A model generated the notes under the pieces. That model was not told the origin of the DNA. It did not search any database and saw only the letters and a list, made by a program, of their open reading frames with translations. From positions 1,178,001 to 1,242,000 of the forward strand of contig OZ240687.1 of the NCBI GenBank assembly GCA_965199285.1: DNA of 64,000 nt, written 5' to 3'. This DNA comes from CBDDGJ01 sp965199285. GTDB lineage: Bacteria; Pseudomonadota; Alphaproteobacteria; RS24. Both the position numbers and the translations under genes were made by a program. Shown piece by piece: positions 1 through 9,400 of this stretch. How positions within the stretch are numbered: the stretch's first letter is position 1; each line of letters begins with the position of its first letter.

Positions 1-1332
1 CTTATGCAAAAAGGAACTTGTCACACAAGATGCAACAGCAGCAACTATCGCAATAACCGCCATATCATAAGAGGTTGTTAGCTCTAACACAATGAGGGTT
101 GCGGTTATGGGCGCGCCAAATAATGGCGCCGCCACAGCGATGAAACCAGCAACCAGAAACACCACCCCTAAATCGAACCCAAAATTTTGTAAAATGGCGG
201 TGATCGCGCCTCCCAAAGCTGTCCCGATAAATATAGCGGGTAAAAATATGCCGCCATAAAATCCAAAACTTATGCCGATAATTGTTACAATAAACTTCAT
301 GCCCATAAGCAAAAGCAAAAACGACCAGCTAAATCTGCCATTGAGCATGGCATTGATTGTATCTATCCCGAGCCCTAAAACTTGCGGCATAAAAGCCCCA
401 ATGATGCCGCATAAGCATGCGCCAACAAAAAGCAGTTGTGAAGGCGAATAGGACAGATTATCAACAAAGGCTTTGCTCTGCCGCAAGGTATGCATATAGA
501 GTGCAGATACGCCACCAAACACAGAGCCAATCAGCAAAACCGCAGGTAATAAAACCAACAGATTATCCTTGCCAACCGAGATTTGATAAGAGAGATTGCT
601 CCCAAATATCCATTCACTTACTAAAGCAGCCGTGATTGATGCTATAGAGATCGGCGCAATCGCGCGCAACGAGTAATGTCGTAAGATCGCTTCATGGGCA
701 AAAATTATCCCGGCCAATGGTGCATTAAAGCCTGCAGCGATCGCGCCTGCAACACCGCACCCTAAAAGAATATCGGTTGAAACATAGCTGCCGGTAAGGC
801 GTTTCAACAGTACCCCCATAGACGCACCGAAATGAACCAGAGGGCCATATTGTCCAACTGAAGCACCGCCACTTGCCGAAACACAAGCAATTAATGTTGA
901 AACAAAACCAGCTTTCACATCTAATTTTCCTTCAATATTATGGGCAGCATAAATTGTATCTGCGGGGCCGTGATAGTCTTTAAGCTGGAAAAATCGCCGA
1001 ATGGCGATAATAAAACAGGCTGTTATCAGCAAGAAGAAAAAGGGAAGAACATGAATCTGAATGCCACCAAGCGCAAAGCTAGTATGGAGAGGAAAGGCTT
1101 GTTCTAAAAATAAACGATAGGCGGTGGCATTTTTTACGCTTTGCACGAATAAGTTACTAGCAAGCGCCATAATCCCGCCCATTAGGCCGCCGACAAAAAA
1201 AATCTGTATAAGCGCTATAATCAACTTATAGGCAAAAACTTTTTTCTCAGCATCCGGCGAATATTCCCATAGTCTCATTTCATTCCTCAACCAAACATTA
1301 ATGTTCAGCCGCATCATAGCGCCATAAATCAT
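1..1332 (-). CDS. ClC-family chloride channel/transporter (3' end outside window)
   Basis: Integral membrane anion channel or H+/Cl- exchanger of the ClC family. Reading the minus strand gives 444 residues with many hydrophobic helices. The family landmarks are NAPLAGIIFAHEA (helix G/H region), GGIFLPAIFIG (the GIFxP anion-filter motif) and FGAPITATLIVLELT. The GREGP motif that carries the gating glutamate reads GQYGP, and the internal proton glutamate position appears to be Ala (FAHEAI against FIIEEM). I chose the ATG at 1332 because AGAGGTG lies 6-8 bases upstream. A later in-frame ATG at 1278 is possible. The gene is divergent from fliD. The C-terminus lies beyond base 1, so a CBS domain cannot be assessed. 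Family confident; channel rather than exchanger is inference. Confidence 0.9.
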   Translation of the reverse strand, partial: MIYGAMMRLNINVWLRNEMRLWEYSPDAEKKVFAYKLIIALIQIFFVGGLMGGIMALASNLFVQSVKNATAYRLFLEQAFPLHTSFALGGIQIHVLPFFFLLITACFIIAIRRFFQLKDYHGPADTIYAAHNIEGKLDVKAGFVSTLIACVSASGGASVGQYGPLVHFGASMGVLLKRLTGSYVSTDILLGCGVAGAIAAGFNAPLAGIIFAHEAILRHYSLRAIAPISIASITAALVSEWIFGSNLSYQISVGKDNLLVLLPAVLLIGSVFGGVSALYMHTLRQSKAFVDNLSYSPSQLLFVGACLCGIIGAFMPQVLGLGIDTINAMLNGRFSWSFLLLLMGMKFIVTIIGISFGFYGGIFLPAIFIGTALGGAITAILQNFGFDLGVVFLVAGFIAVAAPLFGAPITATLIVLELTTSYDMAVIAIVAAVASCVTSSFLHK

Positions 1333-1354
1333 CACCGTCACCTCTCGTCTTTAT

Positions 1355-1371
1355 TCGGCATAAATTTTGCT
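1355..1371 (+). promoter_or_regulatory. sigma-54 promoter of fliD
   Basis: TCGGCATAAATTTTGCT has GG and GC separated by exactly 10 bases (GG at 1357-1358, GC at 1369-1370), with -12 element TTTGC. This matches the sigma-54 consensus TGGCAC-N5-TTGCW. The predicted start of transcription is near 1382, about 25 bases before the fliD ATG. rpoN is encoded in the same window. Confidence 0.75.
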
Positions 1372-1407
1372 TATTATTGACGTTACGCCCAAAAGAAGGT
1401 GAATATT

Positions 1408-3018
1408 ATGGAAATTGATTACCTTAGCACTCTAAACGCCGGCAGCGGGCTAAATACAAAAGAAATTATCGACTCGCTGGTTGCGGCTGAAAGTACGCCA
1501 CAAAAAGTTCAAATCAACACGCGTTTGGAAGAGCGTAATGTTTCGATTTCCAGCTTGGGCAAAATTAAGCAGAGATTTGATAGTTTTTCAAAAGCTTTGA
1601 CACCGCTCAATGGTGATCTTGGCCTATCAACAAATAATCTGAATGCCGTTAGTGTTCGTATCCGCGATAGCGCGATCACGCAAGAAGATAATTATGCAAT
1701 TGAAGTTGAGCAATTGGCACAATCCCATACATTGCGCTTTGATGGATTCGCATCTCCTACCGATGAATTAAGCAGTGGGAATATAACAATTGCTTTTGGA
1801 CAATGGGATAATGCCACGTTTACACGCGATCAGGAAAGTACAGCCCATACAATACAGATAGAAGAAAATGATAAGACGATTGCGGCCATTGCAGAGAAAA
1901 TTAACGCTGCAGAAATTGGTATTGAAGCCTCTATCATCAAAGTCGAAGATGATAATTACGCGCTTATTCTAAAATCAGAACCTGGCGCACAAAATAATAT
2001 GTGGCTATCCGTTAGTGAAGATGCCCCAGGGTTAGAAGCGCTTGATTTTTCCACCTATCAAGCGGACAAAGAATCCACCAAAGGACAAGATTCGATCATA
2101 AAATTTGATGGGACGAGTATTCAAAGAAGTAGCAACCAAATTTCTGATCTCATTGAAGGTATCGATATCACCCTAGAACGCACAAGCACGAGTGCAGAAA
2201 CCTTAAAAATTACCCGCGATGTTGACCGCGCTTTTTCAGTCATGCAAGATTTTGTATCTGCTCTCAATGAGGTGGCCACCGCACTTGGCGAAGAAACAGC
2301 CCGGGGAAGCGGCGGCTCCGGCGATGCCCCCTTAGCTGGCGATAGTTTTACAAAAAATTTGCGCAGTCAAATTCGTAGCATGACGACAAGACCTCTTGCG
2401 GGGTTTGGCGATGAAGATATTTTTCTAGCCAATTTCGGTGCACAGACAGAACGTGATGGAACCATCACTTTAAACGAACAAAAGTTCCGCGATCAATTTT
2501 CAAGAAACCCGCAAAGTTTTGCAGCAATTGTGGCAAGCAGCGCGAAAAGCAATATTCCAGCTGTTCAACCAATTATAAATGGTGATAATTTTATTGCTGG
2601 TGTTTATGATTTTTCCTTAGCCACAGGCGAAGCAAGCATTAATGGCCAGCCCATACAGAAAATAGGGGATGCATATTACAGCACCAGTGGCGCAACAAGC
2701 GGTTTACAAATTCAAACCTCGCTTTCCAGCGTTGACACAAAAATTTATCTTGGCCGATCGCTGCTTGATCAAATGACCGCCTTTGCAGAAAATCTATTGC
2801 GGTCGAATAGTGAGATCGATCAAAAAATTGAGACTCTAAATAATGATATTACGGCTTATAATATCGAGCTAGGGGAGATTGATATACGAGCGGCGAATAT
2901 TCGTGAACGTTATGTCACACAATTTACGGCCATGGAAAGCCTTGTCAGAAATTTACAAGATACGGGTAGCTATCTCACCAATTTTATGGAAAGCTGGCGT
3001 GCAGGTCTAAAACGTTAA
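1408..3018 (+). CDS. fliD: Flagellar filament cap protein FliD (HAP2)
   Basis: FliD caps the growing flagellar filament and folds exported flagellin into place. The 536-residue product starts with the typical N-terminal segment (GSGLNTKEIIDSLVAAE, residues 13-29). It has a variable middle and a C-terminal coiled stretch (about residues 455-510) ending in a conserved-type tail (RYVTQFTAMESLVRNLQDTGSYLTN split over positions about 500-525). Size is normal for the family, unlike the other axial proteins here. The ATG at 1408 is preferred over the in-frame GTG at 1399, because that GTG sits inside the ribosome-binding site AGAAGGTGA. Transcription is probably sigma-54 dependent. No fliS or fliT follows; an unknown gene on the other strand comes next. 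Confidence 0.93.
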   Translation: MEIDYLSTLNAGSGLNTKEIIDSLVAAESTPQKVQINTRLEERNVSISSLGKIKQRFDSFSKALTPLNGDLGLSTNNLNAVSVRIRDSAITQEDNYAIEVEQLAQSHTLRFDGFASPTDELSSGNITIAFGQWDNATFTRDQESTAHTIQIEENDKTIAAIAEKINAAEIGIEASIIKVEDDNYALILKSEPGAQNNMWLSVSEDAPGLEALDFSTYQADKESTKGQDSIIKFDGTSIQRSSNQISDLIEGIDITLERTSTSAETLKITRDVDRAFSVMQDFVSALNEVATALGEETARGSGGSGDAPLAGDSFTKNLRSQIRSMTTRPLAGFGDEDIFLANFGAQTERDGTITLNEQKFRDQFSRNPQSFAAIVASSAKSNIPAVQPIINGDNFIAGVYDFSLATGEASINGQPIQKIGDAYYSTSGATSGLQIQTSLSSVDTKIYLGRSLLDQMTAFAENLLRSNSEIDQKIETLNNDITAYNIELGEIDIRAANIRERYVTQFTAMESLVRNLQDTGSYLTNFMESWRAGLKR

Positions 3019-3039
3019 ACCCTTATAGCTTGACTTATC

Positions 3040-3558
3040 TCAAAACCCGCTTGTATGAAATATATCCAGCGCGGTTATTTCATATTTCACAAGCTCTGAT
3101 AAGAATGGAAAATTTTCGTCTTCTTCCAATTTCCAGGCATCCGGCGCGCGGGCAATGAGCTTTGATCTTATTGAGAAAACAAAACTACGAAACTGCGCAC
3201 CATTATTTGAATCAGAATAGGCTTTTTCTCGCACCCCATCTTCAACATGGCCAAAAAACGGATTAAGTTTGCGTTCCCGGCCTTGAGCAATATAATATAG
3301 CCTGAAATGTGAGAAATCATGTAATAGAGAAACAGCCAAATCACCGGCTTCGATTTTATCAAGAAAACGCAGCATATCTTCAGCCGGAAAGGCGATTTCA
3401 ACCGTTCCGATCGGCATAAAGTTTTTGCTAATTTCTTGACTATATTTTTGCGCGTAAATGCTTAAATCCAAATGCCCCTTAATATATTCAGATGCTGTTC
3501 GTGCCACAATGACATCGAACATCCAGTCAGGGCAATATAAGGATTCTTTACTACTCAT
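3040..3558 (-). CDS. Hypothetical protein between fliD and flagellin
   Basis: A 172-residue protein that I do not recognise. It is probably soluble, with no signal peptide or membrane helix, and rich in aromatic and charged residues. A histidine-bearing segment reads LLHDFSHFRLYYIAQG around residues 90-105. The open frame extends upstream to 3666, but I take the ATG at 3558. The extension would overlap the flagellin leader, and its Lys/Arg-rich translation looks non-coding. A weak GGGTGAAA precedes this ATG. It sits convergently 21 bases after fliD, inside the flagellar locus, so a role in filament assembly or flagellin control is possible but unproven. It does not match FlaF or FlbT as I know them. 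Confidence 0.6.
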   Translation of the reverse strand: MSSKESLYCPDWMFDVIVARTASEYIKGHLDLSIYAQKYSQEISKNFMPIGTVEIAFPAEDMLRFLDKIEAGDLAVSLLHDFSHFRLYYIAQGRERKLNPFFGHVEDGVREKAYSDSNNGAQFRSFVFSIRSKLIARAPDAWKLEEDENFPFLSELVKYEITALDIFHTSGF

Positions 3559-3614
3559 TTTGCTTTTCACCCATGGTTTTGCGCAAATTTTATTACGTCT
3601 GAGAATCTTTTTTC

Positions 3615-3640
3615 TAAAGGTTTTTTTAATATGACGTTCA
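3615..3640 (+). promoter_or_regulatory. possible sigma-28 promoter of the first flagellin gene
   Basis: TAAA at 3615-3618 and GACGTTCA at 3633-3640 are separated by 14 bases. This resembles FliA promoters (TAAA-N15-GCCGATAA), but only 5 of 8 positions match in the -10 element. No GG-N10-GC sigma-54 site was seen in the 120 bases before this gene. Weak candidate. Confidence 0.3.
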
Positions 3641-3681
3641 CATGCTTGCCGGGTCTGATACCCCAACCTCAGGAGATGAAA

Positions 3682-6351
3682 ATGACTGTAATCAATACAA
3701 ACATATCTGCCTTAATGGCACAAAACCAGTTGAGTAAGATCAATAATGATCTTAGTCAATCTATGGAACGTTTGTCATCAGGCAAGCGTATTAATAGCGC
3801 CGCCGATGACGCTGCTGGCTTAACGATTGTAAGCCGTATGGACGCACAAATCCGTGGATTAGGGCAAGCTGTGCGCAATGCAAATGATGGTATTTCATTG
3901 TCACAAACCGCCGAAGGCGCGATTAACGAAGTCGAGAGCATGTTGCAAAGAATGCGCGAACTCGCCCTACAATCAGCAAGTTCAACTTATAATAATGCCG
4001 ATCGTGAGAATCTCGATTTAGAGGTCAAAGAACTTAAAACCGAAATCGATCGCATCATTAATACAACATTGTTTAATGATAAGAAATTACTCGATGGAAG
4101 CTTTGATGGCGAAATCCAAATTGGCGCGAAATCTGACCAAACATTAGAGTTTGCTATTTCAAATCTGTCTACTACAGCTTTGGGAACGAGCCTAACGGAT
4201 CAGCTTTCAAGTGACGCAACCTCTAATTTGGCACGTGGTGAAGCCGCGACCAATACAATCGCCCAGCTTGCTGTCAATGGTAATGACACTTACGGATTTA
4301 CGCTAACCGTTGGTAATGGCAGTGGCGGAACAGAAGATCTCACCATTGCAAATGCACAACAAGTTGGCGGTGATGCCGAAGATATTGCGCAGAGCATTAA
4401 TGCGGCCATTGCGGCGGCTGTCACAGCTGGTGACTTAACCGAGGGTTCTGTAGGCGCGCGCGCAAATGGTAATGTTGTCACCATCACCCATGAACTTGGC
4501 GATAGTCTTGAAGTATCTTCATTCACTTCAACGGGCAATGGTACAATCAGCTATAGCTCGATCACCGGTAACGGAACCAGCCGTTTGCTTGATGATACGG
4601 GAACCGTAACATCGATCGCAAACTCCGGTGGTGGCGCGGCCACGGCGGCTTCTTCAACTTTGTCACTGGAAGAAGGTAAAGATTACCAATTCCGTGTAAA
4701 TGGTGAGCTTATTGAGGTTAATAATCTTGGTGGCACGGGTGGTACAAGCGCGGCAGATGTTCTTGCCTCAATCCGTACTGCGATTGGTGATGGTAGCGCT
4801 GGCTCATCTGTATCAGCCTCAGGTAGCGGTACAGCAACTTTTGCTTTATCCGACTCAACCGGTCAAGATATTCGTATCACCAATTTCACCAGTCCAGAAG
4901 AAGCGACAGGGTCTAAAGGCACAATGCTTTTGGCTGCACGGATCGATGCCGATAATAGCACCGCCGCAAATACATTTGCGGATGGCGGTTCAGATACCAG
5001 TGATATTGGCGCGGATGATGTTATCCAGCTCACCTTTACAGAAGCCACGGCTGATTATCAATTTGATATAGGCGGTGAAACATTCACGGTAGAAACGGCC
5101 TCGGCTGGTGACACATTACAAGAAGCACTTGTTGTAACACGTGATGCGATTAATACAGCAGCCGCAACGACAGGTAATGCCCTGGAAGGCTTGATCGAAG
5201 CGCGTATTGTGGATGGCAAGCTAGAACTTGAAAATCTCGATAATAGTGCGATTACAATTAACGGCTTCTCATCAACTGGTTCGCCCGCAATAACAGCCGG
5301 CGCGGCATCATTTGCAAGCGTGAACTTAACAACCCAAGGCTCTGCCACAGCAGATGGAACCGAGGCTGTTATTTCACAAATGAGCATGCAGTTTTCCAAA
5401 GATGATGATTATTCATTTACGATTGGTGGACAAACGGTTAATGCTGAAGTTCAAGATGGCAGCTTAAGCGAAATTGCGGCAAGCGTAAACGCGCTAAGTG
5501 GCGCAACCAATGTGACCGCTCGTATTGACGGCAATCAGCTTATGCTTGAGCGTGCAGATGGCGGTACATTTACGGTCGCCAACTTCACATCTGACGGAAC
5601 CGGCCGCATCTTCGCAGCCAATGCCTCTAGCCAAGGTGGGTCTGCAACCTTAACCGATGATGCTGCTGTCACAGGAGCCAGCACCTCAGCCGCCGGTGTT
5701 GCGGAAGCGACTGAAATGACATTAGAATTAGATACGAATGATGATGTCAGCTTCAAATTGTCAGACGGCAGAACGACAGCCGTTATCCGGCGAACAAGTT
5801 ACGACACCTCAGACGCGACCGCCATGTTATCTGAAATTCAATCAGCTCTAAATGATGTTGGGTCAGATATCACAGCCAGTCAGTCAAGTGGTACAATCAC
5901 TTTGACAAATAGCAAGGGCGGCAAAATCGAATTGACGGAATTTGCCTCAGATGGCACGAGCAAATTGACCACCCAGCCCGACGCTGGTCAAGGAACAGGT
6001 AAAATCCTTGATGATACGGGCATAAGCGGTACAGGCTCTGCCGTCTCATCAATTAGCATCGATTCAATTCAGGGCGCAAACTCAGCCGTCGACATTATCG
6101 ATCGCGCGTTTGATCAAATCAATGAGCAACGATCAAGCCTGGGTGCATATTCAAACCGTCTTGAGCATACGATCAATAATCTCAGCAATATTGCAGTAAA
6201 TACAGAAGCTGCAAAAAGCCGGATTTTGGATACGGATTTTGCACAAGAGACAACGAAGCTCACCAAGTCTCAGATTTTGTCACAAGCAGCAACAAGTATG
6301 TTGGCGCAGGCAAACCAATCTAAACAAGGTATCCTCGCCTTGCTGCAATAG
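3682..6351 (+). CDS. fliC: Flagellin, large form with five tandem surface-domain repeats
   Basis: Filament subunit of 889 residues, against about 270-500 for most flagellins. The N-terminal D0/D1 region (residues 1 to about 170, MTVINTNISALMAQNQL and SGKRINSAADDAAG) and the C-terminal D1/D0 region (about 790-889, ending QGILALLQ) are canonical. Between them are five related units of about 110-130 residues starting near residues 196, 327, 449, 569 and 679. Each has a beta-strand core of the type DYxFxIxGxxxxV, then an A/I-rich helix, a GxLxLxN-like strand and an F-T/A-S-x-G ending. They resemble Flagellin_IN-type units. There are no cysteines. I chose the ATG at 3682 because AGGAG lies 6 bases before it; upstream in-frame ATGs at 3631 and 3676 lack a usable site. 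A strong terminator follows. Confidence 0.93.
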   Translation: MTVINTNISALMAQNQLSKINNDLSQSMERLSSGKRINSAADDAAGLTIVSRMDAQIRGLGQAVRNANDGISLSQTAEGAINEVESMLQRMRELALQSASSTYNNADRENLDLEVKELKTEIDRIINTTLFNDKKLLDGSFDGEIQIGAKSDQTLEFAISNLSTTALGTSLTDQLSSDATSNLARGEAATNTIAQLAVNGNDTYGFTLTVGNGSGGTEDLTIANAQQVGGDAEDIAQSINAAIAAAVTAGDLTEGSVGARANGNVVTITHELGDSLEVSSFTSTGNGTISYSSITGNGTSRLLDDTGTVTSIANSGGGAATAASSTLSLEEGKDYQFRVNGELIEVNNLGGTGGTSAADVLASIRTAIGDGSAGSSVSASGSGTATFALSDSTGQDIRITNFTSPEEATGSKGTMLLAARIDADNSTAANTFADGGSDTSDIGADDVIQLTFTEATADYQFDIGGETFTVETASAGDTLQEALVVTRDAINTAAATTGNALEGLIEARIVDGKLELENLDNSAITINGFSSTGSPAITAGAASFASVNLTTQGSATADGTEAVISQMSMQFSKDDDYSFTIGGQTVNAEVQDGSLSEIAASVNALSGATNVTARIDGNQLMLERADGGTFTVANFTSDGTGRIFAANASSQGGSATLTDDAAVTGASTSAAGVAEATEMTLELDTNDDVSFKLSDGRTTAVIRRTSYDTSDATAMLSEIQSALNDVGSDITASQSSGTITLTNSKGGKIELTEFASDGTSKLTTQPDAGQGTGKILDDTGISGTGSAVSSISIDSIQGANSAVDIIDRAFDQINEQRSSLGAYSNRLEHTINNLSNIAVNTEAAKSRILDTDFAQETTKLTKSQILSQAATSMLAQANQSKQGILALLQ

Positions 6352-6384
6352 GTTCCAAAACCCAGCAGCGGGTGGGAACGGGAG

Positions 6385-6415
6385 AAGGGCGACCCATTTT
6401 GGGTCGCCCTTTTTC
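6385..6415 (+). terminator. Rho-independent terminator after the first flagellin gene
   Basis: A 12-bp stem, AAGGGCGACCCA pairing with TGGGTCGCCCTT, has a 3-base loop and is followed by a T run, about 35 bases after the stop codon. It separates the two flagellin genes into independent transcripts. Confidence 0.9.
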
Positions 6416-6451
6416 GTTGAAAAAACGCTTTAAAGATAAATTTACATGAAT

Positions 6452-6468
6452 TTGGCATGTATTTTGCT
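6452..6468 (+). promoter_or_regulatory. sigma-54 promoter of the giant flagellin gene
   Basis: TTGGCATGTATTTTGCT has the GG-N10-GC spacing (GG 6454-6455, GC 6466-6467) and is close to the sigma-54 consensus. The predicted transcript start near 6479 leaves a 16-base leader containing TAAGG before the ATG at 6495. Confidence 0.85.
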
Positions 6469-6494
6469 CATTTTACGCGGATAGGTAAGGTAAT

Positions 6495-9400
6495 ATGAGT
6501 GAAATAAATACAAATATGAGTGCCGTTAGCACTCTTTACCAATTACAAAAGAATAATAAGGGACTCGAAAAAGCCATGAGTCGCATTGCTTCAGGTGAAC
6601 GTATTACAAATGCGGGAGATGACGCGGCGGGGGCTGCCATTGTTAATCGAATGACATCGCAAATACGAGGGTTAGAGACCGCTATACGAAACGCTGGCGA
6701 AGCTATTTCACTAGCGCAAACCGCCGAAGGGGCGCTTAATGAGGTTGCGGCTATTTTACAGCGCATCCGTGAGCTTTCAATTCAATCCGCCAATGGCATT
6801 TATGGCGGTTCAGATCGGCAAAACCTAAATGCTGAAGTCCGTCACCTACAGGCCGAGTTACAACGCATTTCAGATAGCACTTATTTCAATGAAACGCCTT
6901 TATTAAATGGCACGTTTCAGGATATGAATTTCCAGATCGGATATCAAAACACAACCAATCACAGCCTAACCATTGATGATATAAGCCCTTCAGAAATTGG
7001 CGAATATACAATTTCAACCAGTAAAATGGGTGTGTCTTACGCCACTGATAATCAGGGCAATTTCATTGCCGCCGATAATATCGGGCGAATCGAACCGAAG
7101 ACAGGCTTTGTTCTTGATGGTGAAGACATAAGCACCGCGCAATTATCTGTCTTTGATGTCGATTATGGAAGTTTCAACCCGCAAGTTGATGAAGTGAGTG
7201 TTCAGATTGATGGTGTTTCAAATGCGGTTGACCTTACCAATGTGATCGATGGAAGCACGCTTGCAAGAGCGATTAAAGACACAATTACAGAAAATGCAGA
7301 TTGGAATGAATTATATAATGTCGCCATAGATAGCGATACGAATGAAATATCAATCTCGCTGAAAGAAGAAAATCGCCCCTTTGATATTGCGATTATTCAT
7401 AATAATAATGCTGTCGAGGCTAGTGATTTTAGAATCCCGGTAAGGGCAACCCCCGATCCTGATTTTAAGCAGGTGCAAATCTCCATCGACGAGTTTGCTG
7501 CAATTAATTTTGCTTCTGATACGCTCACCATTACGATCGATCAAGAGGAGTTTAATGTCTCGCTTGGATCGATTAATTCAAAAACTGATCTTGCCGATGC
7601 AATTCGTGATACCATCCAGGATCGCTTTATTAATGATAATGATTTTAATGTTTCCGCTATTGTTGACGAGGATGATAATGTCATTCTGACCGGCAATGCG
7701 CAAACGCCCTTTTTCACCGCCGAACTTTCATTTTCTGGCGCTCCAAGTGCCTTTAGCCTGGCAACAGTGAGAGATTATGCCGCACCTTATAATTATATAG
7801 ATCAGACGCTTTTGCTCACCGGATTTGAAAATCTTGCCTCTTCTGATGAACTTACATTTACTTATCGTGGAACTGAATATGAAGTCAGCAGCGATGCGAT
7901 AACTCATATTATCGGCAGCAACACCCCCACAATCGCCAATATGGCGACACTAACAGGGCTTGCAAGCAGCACCCAAGATATTGATTTCGTATCACATACG
8001 CTCACCTTTAACGCTGGTGACGCGGCGAATGGGGATACCTTAACCGTTAGCGTGAACGGAACCGATTACACAAGTGTGGCCCTTGCCAGCACAGATAATG
8101 CCGCCCTTTTGAATGCGCTTCGAAGCGCCGAAAATAGTGCGGGTCAGGAGCTAAGCGAGGTTTTCACCATCACGCAAGCCGCGGCGGGAACGTATAATTT
8201 TACCGCCGCTGATAAGAATCAGTATTTACTATCCCTCTCCTCATCCGAAAATTCAAACCTTGAAGGAACCGGAACCGCGCATTTTGATTTACGCATAGAT
8301 GGTACAAATATCACAACCGGCTTTTTATCGGCAGGCGATCGTCTCACCCTTTCGATGGGGTCTCAGAATTTCATCACGCCCGTTCTCGCCGATGCAAATA
8401 ATGATGATACGATCAGCTTAAGCGAGCTTGCAACAGCCTTACAAGATGCAACCTTGGCAGATGGGACAGATTTATCCGATTATTATACAATTACCGCCGC
8501 CTCAGATACGATTAACATTACTGCCGATAGTAGCGCCCCGAATGATATTGAAGCCCTAAGCATTAATCTCAATTTGGGAATGAGCCTATCGCGATATGGG
8601 GTAAATGTTTCTGGCTCAGGAAGTACACTCACATTTGCAAACAGCCAATCGGCCGATCGCATAGCTTTGGACACGCAAGCCGCAAGCGCCGATATTGATT
8701 TTGCACAAAACGGTGATTTGATCGACGAGCAAGCACAAACCGCACGTCTTACAATTGACGAATCAAACCTTGATACGACCAATGATACACTGACAATCAC
8801 CATTGATGGCACTTCGATTAATCTTGATTCCACAAACTGGAATGGGGTTACAGATGATGCAACGCTGGCAAGCGCCATTTCAAACGCTATTAATAGCGAT
8901 AGCGAATTATCTGCGCGCTTAATCGCGACCGTCGATCAAAATGATGATGTCCTTATTACCGCGCGGCATCTGGATAATCGGCCAGCCCAATTTGATATAG
9001 CGGTGAGCTTTGCTGAAAATAGCAATTGGATTATGGCAAGCGATAATGATGTTCTCACCCCAGAAGTGACAGCCTGGCAAACAGGGCATCGATCAATCGC
9101 AACCGCCGCCAATGTGGTTAAGTTTAATCAAGCCGGTATTGATGTAAGTAATGATCGGTTCCAGTTAACATTTACCGGGGTTGATGGCGCTGGCAATGAT
9201 GTCAATCGCGAACTGATTATTGATATTGATAATCCATCAAACGGTATTTATTTCACCCCCGGCAATCCCGTATCCAGCCAGGATCTTGCTGAACTTGCCA
9301 TGCTAGAAATAAATAATGACCCGGAACTCGCACAGCTCGTACAAGCCCGCATTCCAAATGATGCGGATTATAGCAATGGCACATATGTTGACCATCTCGA

